NCBI RefSeq assembly: GCF_029016285.1
Contig: NZ_CP091975.1
Span: 3,710,984-3,774,983 of the forward strand
Origin: Vibrio sp. DW001
GTDB lineage: Bacteria; Pseudomonadota; Gammaproteobacteria; Enterobacterales; Vibrionaceae
Reading direction: 5' to 3'
Length of the DNA stretch: 64,000 bases
Part shown: one piece after another, positions 22,470 through 32,864 of the stretch
Numbering within the stretch: the stretch's first letter is position 1
How the letters are laid out: each line of letters begins with the position of its first letter
The notes under the pieces: generated by a model
What the model was told of the DNA's origin: nothing
Seen by the model: the letters and a program-made list of their open reading frames with translations, nothing else
Databases searched by the model: none
Position numbers and translations under genes: made by a program

Positions 22470-22982
22470 ATGTCTGTATTAGAAGTATTAACATTCCCGG
22501 ATGATCGCCTTCGCACTGTCGCTAAACCAGTCAAGGTAGTCACTCCACAGATCCAAAAATTCGTCGATGACATGATTGAAACCATGTACGAAGAAGAAGG
22601 CATTGGCCTTGCAGCAACTCAGGTTGATTTCCATCAACGTATCGTCGTTATCGATATTTCCGATTCTCGCGATCAGCCGATGGTATTAATTAATCCAGAA
22701 ATCACTGATAAACGTGGTGATGATGGTATAGAAGAAGGCTGTCTATCCGTTCCCGGAGCAAGAGCTTTAGTCCCAAGAGCTTCGGAAGTATCGGTAGAAG
22801 CATTAGACCGCAATGGCGAAAAATTCAGTTTTGAGGCATATGACCTTTTAGCTATATGCGTTCAGCACGAATTGGACCATTTAGAAGGAAAGCTTTTTGT
22901 TGATTATTTATCGCCTTTAAAGCGTAAGCGAATTAAAGATAAGCTCGAAAAAATTAAACGCTTCAACGAAAAAAACAATTAA
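22470..22982 (+). CDS. def: Peptide deformylase
   Basis: This 170-residue metallohydrolase removes the formyl group from nascent proteins. The three motifs are intact: GIGLAATQ (about residues 44-51), EEGCLSVPG (about 89-97) and QHELDHLEG (about 132-140), giving the Cys and two His ligands. The open frame extends to 22416, but the family starts at [11 protein letters not shown], so I use 22470. fmt follows 13 bases later. Confidence 0.97.
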   Translation: MSVLEVLTFPDDRLRTVAKPVKVVTPQIQKFVDDMIETMYEEEGIGLAATQVDFHQRIVVIDISDSRDQPMVLINPEITDKRGDDGIEEGCLSVPGARALVPRASEVSVEALDRNGEKFSFEAYDLLAICVQHELDHLEGKLFVDYLSPLKRKRIKDKLEKIKRFNEKNN

Positions 22983-22995
22983 CAACGAGGTTACC

Positions 22996-23943
22996 TTGAG
23001 CCAATCACTACGTATTGTCTTTGCCGGTACTCCGGATTTCGCCGCCCGCCACTTGGCGGCGTTGTTGTCTTCGGAGCACGAGGTCATTGCTGTATATACT
23101 CAACCAGATCGCCCAGCAGGTCGCGGTAAAAAGCTAACCGCTAGTCCTGTGAAAAATATCGCAATAGAAAATAATATTAGCGTTTTTCAGCCAGAGAATT
23201 TCAAGTCAGATGAAGCGAAACAACAACTCATTGACCTCGATGCCGACATAATGGTTGTTGTTGCGTATGGTTTATTACTACCACAACGAGTATTAGACAC
23301 TCCAAAGTTGGGCTGCATTAATGTACATGGTTCGATTCTTCCGCGTTGGCGAGGTGCCGCTCCAATTCAGCGTTCAATTTGGGCTGGGGATGAGCAAACA
23401 GGTATCACTATCATGCAGATGGATATTGGGTTAGATACAGGGGATATGCTCAATATAGATACGTTGCCAATTGAAGCAACAGATACAAGCGCGTCAATGT
23501 ACGACAAATTGGCTAATCTTGGACCGAGTGCACTGATTAACTGTTTGTCTGATATAGCGGGCGCTGAAGCAAATCCTATAAAACAAGATGATGCGTTTGC
23601 TAATTACGCAAAAAAACTATCGAAAGAAGAAGCAAAGATAGACTGGTCACTCGATGCAGAACAAATTGAACGTTGCGTTCGAGCTTTTAACCCATGGCCA
23701 ATGAGCTATTTTAGTGTTGCAGATAACAATATTAAGGTTTGGCGTAGCAGAGTCGAAAACATCAAAAATGACAGAGAAGCTGGGACGATATTACAAGCCG
23801 ATAAACATGGTATATATATCGCCACTGGAAATAATGTTCTAGTGCTAGAACAGATTCAAATTCCAGGGAAAAAACCCATGCCTGTTCAAGATGTCCTCAA
23901 CTCACGCAGTAGTTGGTTTGAAGTAGGTAGACAATTACTCTAG
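22996..23943 (+). CDS. fmt: Methionyl-tRNA formyltransferase (TTG start)
   Basis: This 315-residue enzyme formylates initiator Met-tRNA with 10-formyl-THF. The N-terminal catalytic domain shows [25 protein letters not shown] (about residues 109-123, the folate and catalytic His-Asn region) and [11 protein letters not shown]-terminal OB-like domain follows. The start codon is TTG, preceded by GAGG five bases away, and no better ATG exists. It is coupled to def; a terminator-like hairpin follows. Confidence 0.97.
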   Translation: MSQSLRIVFAGTPDFAARHLAALLSSEHEVIAVYTQPDRPAGRGKKLTASPVKNIAIENNISVFQPENFKSDEAKQQLIDLDADIMVVVAYGLLLPQRVLDTPKLGCINVHGSILPRWRGAAPIQRSIWAGDEQTGITIMQMDIGLDTGDMLNIDTLPIEATDTSASMYDKLANLGPSALINCLSDIAGAEANPIKQDDAFANYAKKLSKEEAKIDWSLDAEQIERCVRAFNPWPMSYFSVADNNIKVWRSRVENIKNDREAGTILQADKHGIYIATGNNVLVLEQIQIPGKKPMPVQDVLNSRSSWFEVGRQLL

Positions 23944-23957
23944 AGACAGATAATTAA

Positions 23958-23986
23958 GGCTAGCCTCCCGCTAGCCTCTTCTTTTT
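23958..23986 (+). terminator. Terminator-like hairpin between fmt and rsmB
   Basis: A perfect 7-bp stem GGCTAGC/GCTAGCC with loop CTCCC is followed by TCTTCTTTTT. It may partly separate def-fmt from rsmB. Confidence 0.75.
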
Positions 23987-24051
23987 AGATCATACTAATG
24001 TGCCCGTTTTTATAACGATCACTACTGTTAAAATGAAATTAGGTTTTTAAA

Positions 24052-25335
24052 ATGAATGTTCGTGCAGCCGCAGCCACCGTTCTTTTCCAAGTAGTAGATA
24101 AAGGTCAATCTTTATCTACTGCTCTTCCTGCCGCCCAACAAACCATAAAGCCACGTGACCATGCATTACTGCAAGAAATTTGCTATGGCTCGCTCCGCTA
24201 CTTGCCAAGGCTCGAAACCATTGCAAATAAACTAATGGATAACCCTTTAAAAGGGAAAAAACGAGTGTTTCATCATTTGGTGTTAGTTGGTATTTACCAA
24301 TTAAGTTTTATGCGCATTCCTGCTCATGCGGCCGTTGGCGAAACGGTCGAAGCAACAAAAAACCTTAAAGGACAAAGCTTAAGCGGCCTTATCAATGCAG
24401 TATTAAGAAGCTACCAAAGAAATCAACAAGAATTAGACCAATTCGCAGTAAGCAATGACGCTGGAAAATATGGCCACCCAGGTTGGTTACTTAAGCTACT
24501 GAAAAGTGCCTACCCTGATAATTGGGAATCGATTATTGAGGCTAATAACAGCAAGGCACCAATGTGGTTAAGAGTGAACGAAGTACATCACAGTCGAGAT
24601 GAATATTTAGCTTTATTAAAGAATGAAGAGATCAATGCAACCATTCACCCTCATGCTAAAAATGCCTTAAAGCTAGAAAAACCAACAGATGTCAGCAACC
24701 TCCCAGGATTTGATAAAGGTTGGGTTTCCGTTCAAGACGCGGCAGCACAGTTGTCGGTCGACTTCTTGAAACCACAAGAAAATGAACGCATTCTTGATTG
24801 TTGTGCCGCTCCAGGTGGAAAAACGGCTCATATATTAGAGCGCATCAAAAACAGTCAAGTCGTCGCCATAGATTCCGATGAATATAGGCTAAAAAGGGTC
24901 TATGAAAACCTTGACCGACTAAACCTAAGTGCAAAAGTAATATGTGGTGATGCCCGTAAACCAGAAGAATGGTGGACAGGTGAAAAATTTGACCGCATCC
25001 TTCTAGATGCTCCTTGTTCGGCAACGGGCGTTATTCGACGTCACCCTGACATAAAATGGTTACGTCGCGCCAATGACATTGTGGCTTTAGCACAACTTCA
25101 AAGTGAAATTATTGACGCTATGTGGCAGCAACTTAAAACAGGTGGCACAATGGTTTATGCTACCTGTTCAATTACCCCACAAGAAAACAGTGAACAAGTA
25201 ATTGATTTTTTAAAAAGAACGAATAACGCAGAGCTTATCGGCTCTGATATTGAAAGCCCGGGGCGACAGATTCTCCCCGGGGAAGAAGATATGGACGGTT
25301 TTTATTATGCCGTACTAAAAAAGAATGCCAAATAA
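24052..25335 (+). CDS. rsmB: 16S rRNA m5C967 methyltransferase
   Basis: This 427-residue protein has an N-terminal NusB-like RNA-binding domain (residues 1-140). A Rossmann methyltransferase domain follows, with the SAM loop [13 protein letters not shown] (about 257-269), [18 protein letters not shown] (about 320-337) and the catalytic cysteine in [11 protein letters not shown]. It methylates C967 of 16S rRNA. It sits between fmt and trkA, as in E. coli. Confidence 0.96.
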   Translation: MNVRAAAATVLFQVVDKGQSLSTALPAAQQTIKPRDHALLQEICYGSLRYLPRLETIANKLMDNPLKGKKRVFHHLVLVGIYQLSFMRIPAHAAVGETVEATKNLKGQSLSGLINAVLRSYQRNQQELDQFAVSNDAGKYGHPGWLLKLLKSAYPDNWESIIEANNSKAPMWLRVNEVHHSRDEYLALLKNEEINATIHPHAKNALKLEKPTDVSNLPGFDKGWVSVQDAAAQLSVDFLKPQENERILDCCAAPGGKTAHILERIKNSQVVAIDSDEYRLKRVYENLDRLNLSAKVICGDARKPEEWWTGEKFDRILLDAPCSATGVIRRHPDIKWLRRANDIVALAQLQSEIIDAMWQQLKTGGTMVYATCSITPQENSEQVIDFLKRTNNAELIGSDIESPGRQILPGEEDMDGFYYAVLKKNAK

Positions 25336-25391
25336 ACTATTTTATTTGCATTAACAACGACATATTAGCTTTTTAAAGAGATGGCACAGTT

Positions 25392-26768
25392 ATGAAAATC
25401 ATTATTCTTGGAGCAGGTCAGGTTGGTGGCACACTCGCTGAAAATTTAGTGGGTGAAAATAACGATATCACCATCGTAGACAAAAACAGTGATCGCTTAA
25501 GGGAGCTTCAAGATAAATACGATTTACGAGTAGTCAATGGACACGCCAGTCACCCGAACACGTTACGCGAAGCCGGTGCCCAAGATGCGGACATGTTAGT
25601 GGCTGTGACCAACTCTGACGAAACCAATATGGCGGCTTGTCAGATTGCATTCACTATTTTTAATACACCTAATCGAATCGCTCGTATTCGTTCTCCTGAA
25701 TATTTGAAAGAGAAAGAGACACTCTTCCACTCTGGCGCTGTGCCAGTTGATCACTTAATTGCTCCTGAAGAGCTCGTGACTAGTTACATCGAGCGTCTAA
25801 TTCAGTACCCTGGCGCGCTGCAAGTTGTCAGTTTTGCTGATAAGAAAGTAAGTTTGGTGGCAGTTAAAGCCTATTATGGTGGCCCTCTCGTTGGTAACGC
25901 ACTTTCCACTCTGCGTGATCACATGCCTCATATAGATACGCGTGTCGCCGCTATTTTCAGACAAGGTCGACCTATCAGACCTCAAGGTACGACAATAATA
26001 GAAGCGGACGATGAAGTATTCTTCGTAGCGGATAGCTATCATATTCGTTCTATTATGAGTGAACTACAAAGACTCGAGAAACCTTACAGACGTATTATGA
26101 TCGTTGGTGGAGGTAATATCGGCTCTTCATTAGCGAAACGATTAGAGTTCGATTACAGTGTGAAACTAATCGAACGCAGTTTAGCTCGAGCAGAAAAATT
26201 ATCGGAAGAACTAGAAAAAACCATCGTCTTTTGTGGTGACGCTGCCGACCAAGAGCTGCTGATTGAAGAAAATATTGATCAAGTGGATGTTTTCATCGCG
26301 TTAACTAATGAAGACGAAACCAACATTATGTCTGCCATGTTAGCAAAGCGTATGGGTGCAAAAAAAGTAATGGTACTCATCCAACGTGGCGCTTATGTTG
26401 ACCTCGTTCAGGGAGGCAATATTGATGTGGCCATTTCACCTCAACAGGCCACTATTTCTGCTCTATTAACTCATGTAAGACGTGCTGATATTGTTAACGT
26501 ATCTTCATTAAGACGCGGAGCAGCAGAAGCCATTGAAGCCATTGCGCACGGTGATGAAACCACATCAAAGGTTGTTGGCAGACCAATCGGTCAATTAAAA
26601 CTACCTCCTGGTACCACAATAGGCGCAATTGTCCGTGGCGAAGAAGTAATGATTGCTCATGACAAAACGGTGATAGAGCAAGATGATCATGTTGTTATGT
26701 TTCTTGTGGATAAAAAGTATGTTCCTGACGTTGAACTGCTTTTCCAACCTAGCCCGTTCTTTTTATAA
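25392..26768 (+). CDS. trkA: Trk system potassium uptake regulatory subunit TrkA
   Basis: This 458-residue cytosolic ring protein gates the TrkH potassium channel. It contains two RCK modules, each an NAD/nucleotide-binding Rossmann fold ([11 protein letters not shown] at about residue 6; [12 protein letters not shown] at about 237) followed by a TrkA-C domain. trkH starts 18 bases after its stop, so both Trk subunits are made from one transcript. Confidence 0.97.
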   Translation: MKIIILGAGQVGGTLAENLVGENNDITIVDKNSDRLRELQDKYDLRVVNGHASHPNTLREAGAQDADMLVAVTNSDETNMAACQIAFTIFNTPNRIARIRSPEYLKEKETLFHSGAVPVDHLIAPEELVTSYIERLIQYPGALQVVSFADKKVSLVAVKAYYGGPLVGNALSTLRDHMPHIDTRVAAIFRQGRPIRPQGTTIIEADDEVFFVADSYHIRSIMSELQRLEKPYRRIMIVGGGNIGSSLAKRLEFDYSVKLIERSLARAEKLSEELEKTIVFCGDAADQELLIEENIDQVDVFIALTNEDETNIMSAMLAKRMGAKKVMVLIQRGAYVDLVQGGNIDVAISPQQATISALLTHVRRADIVNVSSLRRGAAEAIEAIAHGDETTSKVVGRPIGQLKLPPGTTIGAIVRGEEVMIAHDKTVIEQDDHVVMFLVDKKYVPDVELLFQPSPFFL

Positions 26769-26786
26769 CTAGGCTACGCGTTTATC

Positions 26787-28232
26787 ATGGTTAACTTTCG
26801 TCCGATTATGTTTGTTATAGGGTTAGTATTATCCAAACTAGCCCTGTTTATGTACATTCCAACATTGGTCGCTTTCTTTTCTGGTACTGACGGTTTTCTC
26901 GAGTTTGGCAAAGCGGTTGTCATCACGCATATCGCTGCATTTCTATGTATTTCACTCGGTAAAACCGAACATTTCCGCCTTGGCGTAAGAGATATGTTTC
27001 TAATCACATCCTTGGTTTGGATGATAGCGAGCGTATTTGCAGCACTCCCCTTTGTGTTTATTAACCATATCAGCTTCACGGATGCTTATTTTGAGACGAT
27101 GTCTGGCATTACAACAACAGGCTCTACCGTTTTAAGTGGCCTAGACAATATGGCACCAAGTATATTGTTATGGCGCTCAACCCTTCAATGGTTAGGAGGA
27201 ATTGGTTTCATTGTCATGGCGGTAGCAGTCTTGCCAATGTTAAATGTTGGTGGTATGAGACTATTCCAGACAGAATCATCCGATTGGTCTGATAAAAGTT
27301 CACCTAGAGCAAAAACCGTCGCAAAAAATATTGTTGCTGTTTATCTTTCACTAACGGCAGCCTGCATTCTTGGTTACTTAATCACTGGTATGGGCTTCTT
27401 TGATGCGGTAAATCATGGGTTTACGACACTATCCACAGGTGGTTACTCAACATCAGATGGCTCAATGAACCATTTTTCTAATGGCGCTCATTGGGTTGCG
27501 ACATTATTTATGTTTCTCGGTGGCTTACCTTTTCTGCTCTTTGTTAGCGTATTACGAAACAAAACCTTTACCGCCCTTTATCTCGATGCTCAAGTTCGTG
27601 GATTTGCCTTGTTATTTATCATCGCTAGTGCGGTGATAGCCAGTTGGTTAATTGTACATAACGGCTACACTACATCGGATGCTATTCGTGTATCCATGTT
27701 CAATATTGTCTCTATTATCACAACCACTGGTTATGGGTTAGAAGATTTTACGGCATGGGGAGGACTACCTACCGTTCTCTTTGCTTTTTTAATGTTAGTA
27801 GGCGCATGCTCCGGGTCTACCTCTGGTGGTATCAAAATATTTCGGTTCCAAATTGCGATGACGCTATTCAACAAACAAATGCTAAAGTTGATCCATCCAT
27901 CCGGTATATTTGTACAACGTTACAATAAACGCCCTGTAAGTGACGATATCGTTCGCTCAATGGTCGCATTTGGTATCACCTTTTTTGCCACAATAATCAT
28001 TATTGCAGGCTCTTTATCCGCCATAGGGTTAGATCCCATCACAAGCATTTCAGGTTCTATTACTGCCGTTGCTAATGTCGGCCCAGGCATGGGGGACATA
28101 ATCGGACCTACTGGAAATTTTGCGCCGTTGCCTGACTTGGCAAAATGGATACTCGGATTAGGAATGTTAATGGGACGACTAGAAATACTCACTATTCTTG
28201 TACTCTTCTTTCCCGCTTTTTGGCGCACGTAA
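26787..28232 (+). CDS. trkH: Trk potassium uptake channel subunit TrkH
   Basis: This 481-residue membrane channel has four MPM repeats and the selectivity-filter segments TTTGSTVLS, TLSTGGYST, TTTGYGLED and VANVGPGMG. It takes up K+ with TrkA. Unlike E. coli, trkA and trkH are adjacent here, which is the Vibrio arrangement. The C-terminus MLMGRLEILTILVLFFPAFW is conserved. Confidence 0.97.
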   Translation: MVNFRPIMFVIGLVLSKLALFMYIPTLVAFFSGTDGFLEFGKAVVITHIAAFLCISLGKTEHFRLGVRDMFLITSLVWMIASVFAALPFVFINHISFTDAYFETMSGITTTGSTVLSGLDNMAPSILLWRSTLQWLGGIGFIVMAVAVLPMLNVGGMRLFQTESSDWSDKSSPRAKTVAKNIVAVYLSLTAACILGYLITGMGFFDAVNHGFTTLSTGGYSTSDGSMNHFSNGAHWVATLFMFLGGLPFLLFVSVLRNKTFTALYLDAQVRGFALLFIIASAVIASWLIVHNGYTTSDAIRVSMFNIVSIITTTGYGLEDFTAWGGLPTVLFAFLMLVGACSGSTSGGIKIFRFQIAMTLFNKQMLKLIHPSGIFVQRYNKRPVSDDIVRSMVAFGITFFATIIIIAGSLSAIGLDPITSISGSITAVANVGPGMGDIIGPTGNFAPLPDLAKWILGLGMLMGRLEILTILVLFFPAFWRT

Positions 28233-28246
28233 ACTAAGGCTTATAA

Positions 28247-28801
28247 ATGAAACAACTCTTATTGATAATCGCTATATTGGGAACCAGCCCTGTGTTTGGT
28301 TCTCAAAATCTAACCCTACCGGATGGTAGACAAGTACAACTTAACGATGACTTTACATGGCACTATAGTGAAGATATAAAATCAGTACCTAAGCAAAATA
28401 ATATTGAGGAAGGTTCAGTAGCCCTCATTCCTGTAAAGAAAATCACGGCCACAACAATAGTTCCAAATAGCAATAAAAATACACTACAACTGTCTGACAG
28501 TGGTGTTGATGTTTTACTTGGTAAAGCAACCTATAGCGAAGGGAAACTAACAATACCTACATCAATAACAAATCAGGGTTCATCATCAATAATTCTAATT
28601 GAACTTGAATACCAAGTTTTTGATTCTGCCGGTAAAGCATTAATAAAAGACAACAAAGCTATTTGGCAATCCGTTAAGAGGATGTCTGATACCTATCTCA
28701 GACCAGATGAGTCAAAATTAGGTAAAGAACTAAAAATTGAACTTCCAGAACAACCACAATACCAAATGACGAGTAAGATTATTTCCGTTGAATTTCGCTA
28801 A
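28247..28801 (+). CDS. DUF3157 family putative secreted protein
   Basis: The 184-residue product starts with a signal peptide (hydrophobic residues 3-17, likely cleavage after VFGS). A short [19 protein letters not shown] segment characteristic of DUF3157 follows, and then a beta-rich region. It is probably periplasmic. It starts 14 bases after trkH. Its 3' end overlaps the convergent hemolysin III gene by four bases. Function is unknown. Confidence 0.75.
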   Translation: MKQLLLIIAILGTSPVFGSQNLTLPDGRQVQLNDDFTWHYSEDIKSVPKQNNIEEGSVALIPVKKITATTIVPNSNKNTLQLSDSGVDVLLGKATYSEGKLTIPTSITNQGSSSIILIELEYQVFDSAGKALIKDNKAIWQSVKRMSDTYLRPDESKLGKELKIELPEQPQYQMTSKIISVEFR

Positions 28802-29451
28802 CTTGGATCGACATAATAGTAGATAGAAAGGAAATGACATACACACCCAGCCAATACAAAACCATGCCAAATGGCGTGATTAAATGGTATTTTTTTAGCC
28901 ACATAAAAAATAACGCCTAACGAATAGACCACTCCTCCAACAGCCAATAGCGCTAATCCACCTATATCGATATTCATCGCTAGTTGATAAATTACAATTA
29001 GCGATAACCATCCCATCGTAAGGTAAATCCAAAGAGACAGTTTTTCAAATCGATAGATAAAGGCAAACTTAAAGATAATCCCAAACAAAGCTATCGACCA
29101 AATAACAGCCATTAATCCAATCGCTAATGGGGTTCTTAAACTCACTAATAAGAAGGGTGTATAACTGCCAGCAATGAGTACATAAATAGCACAATGATCA
29201 AAAGTCTTAAGTGCTCGCTTGGTTTTTTGATACGGGATAGAGTGATACAACGTTGAGGCCAAAAAAAGTACAATAACGCTGGTACCATAAAGACTCATGC
29301 TGATTATCGTTAACGTATCTGCATTGTTCTCAACAGCTTTTGTTACTAGAAAATAGGATCCAACGACACCAAAAATGACCCCGAGACCATGAGACACACC
29401 ATTAGCGATCTCCTCCCATACACTGTATTCATTTTCTGGTTTAGTCGACAT
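28798..29451 (-). CDS. Hemolysin III / TrhA family membrane protein
   Basis: This 217-residue protein has seven hydrophobic segments of the PAQR/hemolysin III fold. The typical residues are E and N-G-V-S-H-G near residue 12-22, [10 protein letters not shown] (about 75-84), [16 protein letters not shown] (about 98-113) and a C-terminal [16 protein letters not shown]. The histidines and aspartate would bind zinc. Despite the name, the role is in membrane homeostasis rather than proven haemolysis. Confidence 0.9.
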   Translation of the reverse strand: MSTKPENEYSVWEEIANGVSHGLGVIFGVVGSYFLVTKAVENNADTLTIISMSLYGTSVIVLFLASTLYHSIPYQKTKRALKTFDHCAIYVLIAGSYTPFLLVSLRTPLAIGLMAVIWSIALFGIIFKFAFIYRFEKLSLWIYLTMGWLSLIVIYQLAMNIDIGGLALLAVGGVVYSLGVIFYVAKKIPFNHAIWHGFVLAGCVCHFLSIYYYVDPS

Positions 29452-29551
29452 ACTTCAACTTCCTCATAGAGCTAAGAAACAGAAGTATGTCACATTAAGC
29501 TTACACGTGTAAGCTGAAATTATTTGCATTGTTTGATAATTGAGACAATAT

Positions 29552-30355
29552 TTAACTCGTCGAAACCAAATACTCTATAACCTGCTTACCGGCTTCACTG
29601 CCTTCTGTACCTTTAGGTATCAATAAATTTCTCTTTATTTTTCCTGCACCTAAAAGGTTCGAAAGCATACCTCCCAACCCTTGCTTCTGACGATCCACCT
29701 CAAACCAAAGTTCAAGTGCATCATCATGCTGATAAGCCACAATTTCCAACTCTCTCCATCGACCATGAAACTGACCCGTAGTAGGCACGAGTTCGAATTC
29801 TTGAACGAAAGGGAGAGCAAACCCTTTCGTCGCTTCACACTCCACCTGCCGAATACGCAAACCTTCTTCTTCAAGAGCAGTAAATACACCATCCAAAACA
29901 GGGGTTGGCCTTACCGTTAAAATATCCTTATCAGTAGGATCTTTAGCCAAGGAAATATCTAATCCTGTTTCCAACCAAACTTTGGTATCTCCTATTGTTA
30001 CCGGAGTATTAGCAGGTAAATCTAGCTCAATATCAAAGCTCCTTTGTTGCCCAGACTCAATAGTAAAAGAATAAGGAAGCTTCCAGCTCGCCAATACATA
30101 ATCACGGGGAACACGCCTCATTCTTCCCACATAGTTATCACTTTTACTTTTATCATTATCTGCAGGAACTTCGTCGATATATCGACAATAGATTTTCAGA
30201 TCTATATTATCGATATCCTGAGGGGTGGAACCACCATAGACCTCGATTACAATCTTCGCCTTTTCACCTGGAATTAGGAATTCTTGCTGTAAGATTGAGT
30301 CAACTCTCGCTGAACCAACACCGAAACTGGCTAAAGTTTTTTTAAGAAACGACAT
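29552..30355 (-). CDS. Spo0M-like (sporulation-control protein) arrestin-fold protein
   Basis: The 267-residue product begins MSFLKKTLASFGVGSARVD and matches the SpoOM family, whose members have an arrestin-like N-terminal beta-sandwich (about residues 1-150). They are common in non-sporulating Vibrio and Shewanella. The C-terminal part has the typical QEFELVPTTGQFHGRWRELE stretch. It is monocistronic. Function in non-sporulators is unknown. Confidence 0.85.
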   Translation of the reverse strand: MSFLKKTLASFGVGSARVDSILQQEFLIPGEKAKIVIEVYGGSTPQDIDNIDLKIYCRYIDEVPADNDKSKSDNYVGRMRRVPRDYVLASWKLPYSFTIESGQQRSFDIELDLPANTPVTIGDTKVWLETGLDISLAKDPTDKDILTVRPTPVLDGVFTALEEEGLRIRQVECEATKGFALPFVQEFELVPTTGQFHGRWRELEIVAYQHDDALELWFEVDRQKQGLGGMLSNLLGAGKIKRNLLIPKGTEGSEAGKQVIEYLVSTS

Positions 30356-30528
30356 TGCCTTACTCCTTTAGAAGACATCTTATTCATACTAACCACTCTA
30401 GACCAAAAAAACTCACCACAAAATAGCAAAATAGAACTAACCACACTCTTTACAACTAATTAGTGTTTAAAAAAACAACTATTTTTTGAACCATATCTCG
30501 ATAAGATCCTATCTGGGTGATATTATTT

Positions 30529-30555
30529 ATAACGATATGCAACGCATATTGTTAT
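30529..30555 (+). other. 12-bp hairpin upstream of a small-ORF locus
   Basis: ATAACGATATGC at 30529-30540 and GCATATTGTTAT at 30544-30555 form a 12-bp stem with one G-T pair and loop AAC. No T run follows. It precedes the two small ORFs described next. Confidence 0.5.
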
Positions 30556-30573
30556 TCCTGATTATTTGTTGGA

Positions 30574-30648
30574 ATGGTTTACACCAAAGAGATTTATCTC
30601 GTAGATAATCAGGCCATTAACTTGGCAAAGGAGTTGCCTGACTGTTAG
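30574..30648 (+). CDS. Candidate 24-residue leader peptide, unrecognised
   Basis: An ATG preceded by TTGGA opens a 24-codon frame starting MVYTKEIYLVDNQ and ending LAKELPDC, with stop TAG at 30646. The frame runs across complementary segments (ATAATCAGGC at 30605-30614 and GCCTGAC at 30636-30642) that can pair alternatively with each other and with outside partners. It ends eight bases before the next ORF. This is compatible with a regulatory leader peptide, but I have no homology support. Confidence 0.3.
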   Translation: MVYTKEIYLVDNQAINLAKELPDC

Positions 30649-30656
30649 GTATTTTG

Positions 30657-30824
30657 ATGCGACCAACATCCGTCAGGTTTTCACGCACCACTAGAAGCGT
30701 GTCTCTACGTCGCTGTGGAGCTGTTTCAGCACCGATGGCTAAAGCTCCAACCTCTGCAAAGAGTTTGGTAGAAAAAAAAGCAATCAGTAAGCAGCATGAT
30801 CAACAAATCATCCAAGCGGCATAA
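30657..30824 (+). CDS. Candidate 55-residue basic small protein, unrecognised
   Basis: A 55-codon frame begins MRPTSVRFSRTTRS, is rich in Arg, Lys and Ser, contains an internal MAKAPTSAKSLVEKK, and ends KQHDQQIIQAA. A tandem TAATAA stop leads straight into a rho-independent terminator. TTAGGT is the only ribosome binding candidate. It sits where no other gene explains the terminator. It may be a real small protein or part of a structured RNA; I recognise no family. Confidence 0.4.
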   Translation: MRPTSVRFSRTTRSVSLRRCGAVSAPMAKAPTSAKSLVEKKAISKQHDQQIIQAA

Positions 30825-30825
30825 T

Positions 30826-30858
30826 AAAAAAGCGCAGTCTTAATCTCTGCGCTTTTTT
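30826..30858 (+). terminator. Strong terminator after the small-ORF locus
   Basis: AAAAAAGCGCAG and CTGCGCTTTTTT form a 12-bp stem with a 9-base loop, ending in six T. It is on the strand of the small ORFs and separates them from yihD. Confidence 0.9.
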
Positions 30859-30916
30859 CTTTCCACTCTATTTGATAACGTGCACTGTACATCAATAAAA
30901 AAGTTGTGGAGAAATC

Positions 30917-31183
30917 ATGAAGTGTCACCGAGTTAATGAGGTAATTGAGTTACTTCACCCTGAATGGCAAAAAGACCCAGAGACCAATCTGATTCCATTT
31001 ATCCTTAAACTATGTAAAGAAGCAGGCTATAACGGTAAATTGGACGATCTCACCGATGATGTTTTGATCTATCACCTTAAGATGAGAAACAGCAACAAAA
31101 ATGAGATGATACCCGGCCTTGCCAAAGATCAGGAAAATGACTTCAAAACAGCGATATTAAAGGCCCGTGGAATAATTAAATAG
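30917..31183 (+). CDS. yihD: YihD family protein (DUF1040)
   Basis: The 88-residue product matches E. coli YihD throughout: MKC-R-NEVIELL at the start, [17 protein letters not shown] in the middle and [14 protein letters not shown] at the end. In E. coli yihD precedes srkA and dsbA; here ccoG is inserted between yihD and srkA. Function is unknown. Confidence 0.93.
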   Translation: MKCHRVNEVIELLHPEWQKDPETNLIPFILKLCKEAGYNGKLDDLTDDVLIYHLKMRNSNKNEMIPGLAKDQENDFKTAILKARGIIK

Positions 31184-31206
31184 GTCAACTGGAATGAAGA
31201 ATGTAG

Positions 31207-31232
31207 AGCGACACAAGTGTGTCGCTTTTTTG
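31207..31232 (+). terminator. Terminator after yihD
   Basis: AGCGACAC/GTGTCGCT forms an 8-bp stem followed by TTTTTTG, 23 bases downstream of the yihD stop. Confidence 0.88.
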
Positions 31233-31385
31233 TTTCTAGATCACAATTTTTGTTAAAAATAGACATCAATAAAGAAACCGATTTGTTAAGGGATATATAA
31301 TCGTCGTCTAATAAATACTAAAAGCATAAAAAGTAATGTCATATAAGTACGTATCGCTTAATCAAAAGCCCAAAAAGGAACATTC

Positions 31386-32804
31386 ATGAGTCAAGATAAA
31401 ATAGACATAAAAGATGTGACTCCCAAAATATTTAACCCTAAAACACATAAGGGAAAAAAAGATAGATTTAATCCTAGTGATGGTATTTATGTACGAGAAA
31501 GCAAAGGAACCTTTCAAAAATTAAGACGCTATGGCGCTTGGTTCTTACTCCTATTATTCGGATTGGTTCCTTGGATACCATACGGTGAAAGACAAGCTAT
31601 ATTGCTTGATATTGGCAATCAACAATTCAATTTTTTTGGTACCACCTTATACCCACAAGATTTAACCTTGCTTGCACTCTTGTTCATGATAGCGGCATTT
31701 GGCCTGTTTTTTATTACGACATTTTTAGGCCGAGTATGGTGTGGTTACCTTTGTCCCCAAACTGTATGGACATTTATGTATATCTGGTTTGAAGAAAAAC
31801 TGGAGGGGGCGGCAAATAAAAGACGGAAACAAGATGGCGGTAAGATGACATCAAACCTTCTGCTGCGAAAAACCATCAAACATATAGCTTGGCTTGGTAT
31901 TGCCCTTGTTACTGGATTTACTTTCGTTGGGTACTTTGTCCCGATAAAAGATCTTGTAGTCGACTTCTTAACGCTAAATACGACGTTCTGGGCTGGTTTT
32001 TGGGTTGTGTTTTTTGCGGTATGTACTTACGCAAATGCAGCTTGGATGCGATCTATTGTCTGTATCCACATGTGTCCTTACGCTCGCTTCCAATCTGCAA
32101 TGTTTGATAAAGATACTTTTATTGTCGGTTATAACCAAGAACGAGGAGAATCTAGAGGCCCTCGTCCACGTAAGGCTGATCCGAAAAAACTGGGATTAGG
32201 TGACTGCATTGATTGTGATTTGTGTGTTCAAGTTTGCCCAACAGGCATTGATATACGTGATGGGCTTCAATATGAATGTATCAACTGTGGTGCATGTATT
32301 GATATTTGTAATCAAACAATGGATCGTATGGGTTATGAAAAGAATTTAATCAGTTATACCTCAGAGCATAAATTATCTGGTAAACAAACAAAAGTAATGC
32401 GACCGAAACTAATAGGTTACGGCGGTATCATGGTGTTAATGCTTGTCTTGTTTGCCCTTCAAATTGCCAGTGTAGAACCCGCTGGAATGAGTGTATTAAG
32501 AGACAGAAACCAACTATTTAAAGTCAATTCCGAAGGTTATGTCGAAAACACCTATAATCTAAAAATAATAAACAAGACTCAGCAACTACAGAACTACTCT
32601 CTGGATGTAACGGGTCTAAATGATATTACTTGGTACGGAAACCAAACCATTCAAGTCCAACCGGGTGAAGTTGTCAACTTACCAATAAGCTTAGGAGTAG
32701 CAACTGAAAACTTAAGCTCTCCTGTTGCTACGATTCAGTTTATACTCACCGATAGTAACCAATTTACTGTCGAAGTTGAGAGCAGGTTTGTTAAAAAACT
32801 GTAA
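31386..32804 (+). CDS. ccoG: Cytochrome c oxidase accessory protein CcoG (RdxA/FixG)
   Basis: This 472-residue polyferredoxin membrane protein is needed for copper delivery during cbb3 oxidase assembly. It has membrane segments near residues 52-70, 95-115, 160-185 and 340-360, the membrane motif CGYLCPQTVWTF, two 4Fe-4S clusters (CIDCDLCVQVCP and CINCGACIDIC at about 276-308) and a periplasmic Ig-like C-terminal domain. It is flanked by terminators and lies apart from any cco genes in the window. Confidence 0.93.
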   Translation: MSQDKIDIKDVTPKIFNPKTHKGKKDRFNPSDGIYVRESKGTFQKLRRYGAWFLLLLFGLVPWIPYGERQAILLDIGNQQFNFFGTTLYPQDLTLLALLFMIAAFGLFFITTFLGRVWCGYLCPQTVWTFMYIWFEEKLEGAANKRRKQDGGKMTSNLLLRKTIKHIAWLGIALVTGFTFVGYFVPIKDLVVDFLTLNTTFWAGFWVVFFAVCTYANAAWMRSIVCIHMCPYARFQSAMFDKDTFIVGYNQERGESRGPRPRKADPKKLGLGDCIDCDLCVQVCPTGIDIRDGLQYECINCGACIDICNQTMDRMGYEKNLISYTSEHKLSGKQTKVMRPKLIGYGGIMVLMLVLFALQIASVEPAGMSVLRDRNQLFKVNSEGYVENTYNLKIINKTQQLQNYSLDVTGLNDITWYGNQTIQVQPGEVVNLPISLGVATENLSSPVATIQFILTDSNQFTVEVESRFVKKL

Positions 32805-32821
32805 CTTAGCAAAACAATTAG

Positions 32822-32848
32822 AAAAAGGGCTCTAAAGGGCCCTTTTTT
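32822..32848 (+). terminator. Terminator after ccoG
   Basis: AAAAAGGGC/GCCCTTTTTT with loop TCTAAAGG lies 18 bases after the ccoG stop. Confidence 0.85.
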
Positions 32849-32864
32849 ATTTCTGGATCCATTT

